From positions 1 through 64,000 of the forward strand of contig NJFT01000155.1 in the NCBI GenBank assembly GCA_002221725.1: a stretch of 64,000 nucleotides of DNA. Direction: 5' to 3'. Positions within the stretch are counted from its first letter, which is position 1. Every line of letters starts with the position of its first letter. The notes beneath the pieces are model-generated. The model was not told the origin of the DNA and did no database searches. It worked only from the letters and a program-made list of their open reading frames with translations. This DNA is from Scedosporium boydii. Lineage: Eukaryota; Ascomycota; Sordariomycetes; Microascales; Microascaceae. Shown one piece after another: positions 59,635-64,000 of this stretch. The translations under genes were made by a program, and so were the position numbers.

Positions 59635-62600
59635 ATCACTAGTGCCCCCAGGACCGAACACGTATATACCAAAGCATTGGACGGTCGGGCATGCGCGAAA
59701 TGCCAATAAGGGCGCAGACGGCGGGTGCGGGGAATGCAAGAATGGAAGCCAAAGAGCCTATGGGCCTATGGCGAGAATGGTGGGGGCCCCCGACTGGCGG
59801 TGGTTCGTCGGGCCGGAAGTGCTACATTCGCAAAGAAGGGGCCAGAATCAGGTATTTCCTAATATCAAACAAGGCTGTGGATGCACGTCGACGATGGAAA
59901 AGAGACCAGGGGTCGTAGGAGCCGGCGCGATACGGACGGGTAGGTCGCGAGATCGTCGGTGCTCGGGAGCGGGCAGAATGACAGGTCGAGGTCGGGGCTC
60001 TAATGCATTGTGGATTGTTTAGTGGGGGAGGGAGTGTGAATGGCGGGGCAAGCACACCGCAGAGAGAAACAGGGCTGATGGAGTAATGAGACGTTCGATG
60101 ACTGGATCACGTCGTTTGAGGCGGCGAAAAATTATGATAGGAAGGATTGAAAAGAGGCTGGTGACCTGGGCACCTCGTGGGAGAATGCCGGCTCGAATGG
60201 GGTGGTGAACTTACCAGGTTCGGTTCCCCCAGGACACCAATGTTACGCCACGAGCCTGCCAGGACTGAAGTGCCAAAGAAACTCGGTAGCAGTTCTGGAG
60301 TCTAGGCCTCGCACGTCGCAGAGAGAATACGTAGAAAGGGCAAGTAATGGAGGAGATCAAATGTGGGTGGTCTGGATTGGGCAGCAGATACAATGCATCT
60401 GGCGGCCCAAACAATCGAGGATATTTTCGGGTATAATGAAGCTTGGATGTTCGCAAGGAAGGAGAAAGGGAGGTTCCTGGACAAGGAGCTATTGTCGGCC
60501 GTGGGGGGAAGGAGCTGTGCGAGCCAGACAGCGCAGACAGCGCAGACAAGGACAGAGCAATGAGAGCAATCCACTCATTCGTCGAATCACGTTGGCCCCG
60601 TCGAGTCCGGTCGGGGAAAGGGCGGCTTCGATGCGCCAAAACCGATGTACCTTGTACCTTGTTCCCGGCCCTCGGCACTATAATTGTACGCAATTGTCAT
60701 ACCGAATCTAAGGTCTCCGTTACATATGTACTCCACTCGTGCCATGGGGAAGAAAGCGCACAATGAAAACACTCAGGTACCTCAGCATCCTGGGGCCGGG
60801 GTCTTGTCTTGAGAATCCAACATTCGTTAGACACCTGGCGACGGGAAACGTTGACAGTTGACAGATGATTCAATTTGCGTTCCAGGGTCTCACAGGATCA
60901 GCCCAGTCCCTCCAAACCAGGGATCCAAGTCGAACCGTGGAGGGCATTGAGGGGAATCCTCGTCCCAGATATTCTCTCATCCCATCTCCCATCTGCCTCT
61001 AAACCCTTCCCATGCACAATTCTGTTTGTAGGAAATTACCTGCATTACCTACATGTCAACCATGTTGTGCCACAGTCGGTCACCTGGTATCCTTTCGCCA
61101 AAGAGGATGATTCTGGAAGCAAGCGTGTAACATTCGGAATTAGTGACAACATTTAATCCGATGCTCGCTTCCTCTAACCTCACTTCGGCCTCTAACCCGA
61201 GGCTTTCCTCCTATTGACTTCGGAGGACTGTGGATCGCAGGTTGGGTATCGACGAGCTTCCCCTACATACCTAGATCGGCCATATATTGGTCGACTTTCT
61301 GCAGTGTGTGGGAAATCTTGCCATCATTGGCTTCCTGGCCCATCAGCCTGACGTGACTGGCCCAGAGCCTGGAATGCGGACAGAGAGAATGTTCGCGTAC
61401 TCAATCGCATCAACGAAGAAGAGATCCTTACCATGAACTTAACTAGCTCTTCCGATCTCTACTCTCCCTCTCATAGGTAGTCACCCGCTACGATGCACCG
61501 CCTAGGCAGATGGGGTAAGGCTCCAGATAAGGCCGAGAACGGATTGAGATATAGTCAGACTGGACACGCATTTCGCCCCAAAAGCCAGCCACCATGCATG
61601 ACTCTGGAGGATGGGCTCCTTGGAATGTCTTTCTTAGGTTGTCAAGATGAGAATCTGATCCGTCTATATTCTACTAGAACCCGTCGTGACAATGAATCTA
61701 TCACGATCACTGCTCCCACCTGCGTTTCTCGCCTCCTCTCGGCCTCCACTCGTCCATTTCCTAGCTGTCGCCCAACGATGCCCCAACGATGCCGGCGCTA
61801 GCACTTCTTGGTATTAGCCCGGCGCAATACTCTCGCGAGAGGAAAGTAATATGTCGATGCTAAGAGCAATACGTGGTAGCACCGTGCAGTCGTGCCGGAA
61901 TTTCCTGCACCTATGACGGTAAAGTGGAGGGCGGTAAGAGGCTCTGAGTGGTGATATACCAGGAGCAGGAGGAGAAAGGGAGCGTCGTGGAAGAAGAACA
62001 GAGCCTCGGCATTGACGACAATGGCTTGACAGTGTCGAATGAATCGAGACGAAATCGATACCAGATGCCAATGAACGAAGTATTCGGACCCACGGTGAGT
62101 CTGTAAAGTGTAGGTTTTAATGTTCTGATCCCTCAGGGTTGGCCGGTCCGAGTATCTTCGTCACTCTCCTACTTCGTAAGAGGCTCCAAGCTCACCCCAC
62201 TTACACCTAGATCCGGATTGGCGACAATGGAGGGGGAGGGGGGAATAACAACTGAAAAGAAGATGCCGGTTCGATGTCAGTTCCAGACCCTAACCTAAAA
62301 AAGACCCCTTCTTATCCACTTTACCCACCTCATTGGTGAGAATTCGTCCCATTGCTCCCCCGTCGTCCGCTCGTCGGTGGATTTCCTCCCGATGGCCCAT
62401 TAACCTTGGATAGACTGGAACAGAGACCTTGGTCATGGAAAATACGCATTCTTGGTTCCAATTGGCACCATCCCACAGTATTATCGATGTTTTTGCCCTT
62501 GATCCTCGTGCCTTTTTGTCTTGTTTCTGTTTCTCGCGCATTCTGGCCTTCCCATCTTCTCCCCATCAGACCCCTTCGGCCTCGTTCCCAGATACCCTCC

Positions 62601-63218
62601 CCCCTTCTCTCTGTTCCACGTTTCCCTGCCCGGCTTCCGAAATGTCGCTGGTATGTGACGACTGTAACCATTGACGTAACTATCTCTGGATAGGTTCGTG
62701 ATGGACCAGTCACCGACTCCTCTTGTAGACTGGACTTCCAGGATAGACAAAAGAAACAATGCAAAGAAGAACGAGCTACGTGTTCATCGCTCACGAACCC
62801 AATTGAAACCGCGTTAAGAACCGACGAGACCCTGGGCCTGTTTTCTATGCAATCAATGACTGAATGACTGATGGAAAGTGATCCACTCCAGTCCAATGCT
62901 GCTTAAACCTACATCAATTTTGATGTATTGAGTTGGAGCCCGTGATTGAATCAAATGCCACTAGTCCGGCCCCATTTAGTTCACCCAATCCCCACCTCAC
63001 ATTGCTCGGTGCACAGAGTCTCCGACCTAGATTTCATCACTAGGTCTTCCATCTTTCATGTTTCTCCATCTTCAACCCGACCAGCTTTGCTATATAAAGG
63101 CACACCCTGCGGACGCTTCCTCGTCCCCTTCTACTTCACTAATATACCCATACATCACAACACATCTCTCTAAGACAGGATCTCATTATAATTACCAACC
63201 TTCTACCTCACATGCACC
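59635..63218. other. 3.6 kb divergent intergenic region
   Basis: Separates the Zn2Cys6 gene (leftward) from the rhamnonate dehydratase (rightward). It holds a GCGCAGACA tandem repeat (about 60530-60550) and one TACTTCGTA (62169-62177). Open frames are short and unrecognised. Confidence 0.5.
63091..63098 (+). promoter_or_regulatory. TATA box of the L-rhamnonate dehydratase gene
   Basis: TATATAAA lies 128 bp upstream of the ATG at 63219, with a CT/CA-rich leader between them. A strong TATA fits an inducible catabolic gene. Confidence 0.6.
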
Positions 63219-64000
63219 ATGGCTTCCGCATCAGGTGTTCGCGAGTTTCCTACTATTAAAGCGATACGGTCTTACGTGATTAGCGGAGTCGGCGCAGGTA
63301 CGTCGGGGCAGAAGAAGATCAATGGGTTGCGTAACTTCCCGTTTTGCTGACCGGAAGGTGTGAAGGCGGTGACTATCACAATGTTAAGGGGGGCCATTGG
63401 TAAGTAAAGAGTCCCAGTATCATACCACGCGTGTGTCTTGTGTGCTTTGTGCAGAGAAAGGAGAGCCACTTACACGAAGAAACTCGTAAACTAGGCTCAT
63501 AGACACTCCCATCTCCACTCCCTGTTCAAGATGGGAAGAATATCGCAAGTCGAGGACAAGCTGGGGCATCAACGTCCTCGGTTCGTTCTTCATCGAAGTC
63601 GAGGCCTCTGATGGCACCGTCGGCATTGCCACCGGCTTCGGTGGCCCCCCAGCCTGTTGGCTCATACACCAACACTTCGAACGCTTCCTTATCGGCGCCG
63701 ACCCGCGGAACACCAACCATCTCTTTGAGCAAATGTATAGAGCTTCCCTGTTCTACGGTCGCAAGGGTCTTCCAGTGGCGGCAATCTCGGCAATCGATCT
63801 TGCACTTTGGGATCTGCTTGGAAAGCTTCGCAACGAACCAGTCTACAAGCTTATCGGCGGCGCGACGAAAGAGCGACTTGATTTCTATTGCACAGGACCC
63901 GAACCCGTGGCCGCTAGAGAGATGGGTTTCTGGGGTGCGAAGCTTCCCCTACCTTATTGCCCTGACGAGGGCCATGTCGGACTCAAGAAGAACGTCGAGT
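63219..64000 (+). CDS. L-rhamnonate dehydratase (enolase superfamily), 5' part, cut by the window end
   Basis: Exons so far: 63219-63297, 63366-63399 and 63495 to beyond 64000. The visible protein has about 206 residues of an expected 400 or more. The first small exons join as VGAGGDYHNVKGGHW, then LIDTPISTP and RWEEYRKSRTSWGINVLGSF, followed by FYGRKGLPVAAISAIDLALW and REMGFWGAKLPLPY; the pattern matches rhamnonate dehydratases closely. The active-site Asp/Glu metal ligands of the barrel would lie beyond 64000. It dehydrates L-rhamnonate to 2-keto-3-deoxy-L-rhamnonate in the non-phosphorylated L-rhamnose pathway. The 34-bp second exon is supported by GT-AG ends and frame. Fungal orthologues often sit in an LRA cluster, which would continue to the right. 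Confidence 0.88.

Noticed and set aside
60220..60240. GGTTCGGTTCC resembling a tRNA B-box
   Set aside because: No matching A-box, acceptor stem or anticodon arm can be placed around it.
63420..63732. Minus-strand open frames over the rhamnonate dehydratase
   Set aside because: The plus strand encodes a clear enolase-superfamily protein with consistent splice phases, so these are shadows.

Overview
The window is nuclear DNA of a filamentous ascomycete (Pezizomycotina, most likely Sordariomycetes). The evidence is short introns (mostly 55-180 bp) with GT-AG ends and CTAAC-type branch points, and fungus-specific families: CFEM/GPI proteins, a Pth11-like rhodopsin-fold receptor, a Zn2Cys6 regulator and a CAO-2/CarT-like carotenoid oxygenase. 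I found no bacterial operons, rRNA, tRNA, CRISPR array or intact transposon. Exon structures were built by hand from splice signals and reading-frame continuity. For most genes the exon lengths sum to an exact number of codons.

Layout, left to right. 1-3083 is non-coding and holds the promoter of a seven-CFEM GPI-anchored surface protein (3084-6015, +). An APC-superfamily permease follows (7126-9145, -), then a 3.7 kb gap, a fungal seven-helix membrane protein with a polyproline tail (12853-14042, +) and MAD2 (14548-15706, +). MAD2 converges on a UBP14/USP5-type deubiquitinase (16167-18814, -). Next come the Fe-S scaffold ISU1 (20674-21342, +), a carotenoid oxygenase (22614-24488, -) and an ER-resident KDEL protein (26193-27220, -). 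After a 4.2 kb gap lie a Pth11-like receptor (31435-32957, +), a degraded patch with a relic FAD-binding motif (about 34712) and a frameshifted short-chain dehydrogenase (35237-36143, -).

The right half is denser in housekeeping genes: a CSC1/OSCA-type channel (about 39779-43165, +), the DEAD-box helicase DBP3 (43700-45737, +), convergent RFT1 (45883-47781, -), a Rieske/AIF-type oxidoreductase with a likely mitochondrial presequence (49457-51355, +), an uncharacterised coiled-coil protein (52808-55528, +) and a Zn2Cys6 transcription factor (56499-59634, -). After a 3.6 kb gap, the 5' part of an L-rhamnonate dehydratase (63219 to beyond 64000, +) runs off the end.

The genes are mostly independent. 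Functional links are modest. CFEM haem/iron capture, ISU1 Fe-S assembly and the Rieske protein all concern iron. The rhamnonate dehydratase suggests an L-rhamnose catabolic cluster continuing to the right. The 33-39 kb zone looks like decaying accessory DNA. The most interesting items are the CFEM array, with poly-Asp and Ser-Gly tracts and a possible iron-repressor GATA site upstream; a 9-bp quasi-palindrome repeated ten times, all outside genes; and the uncharacterised coiled-coil and KDEL proteins.
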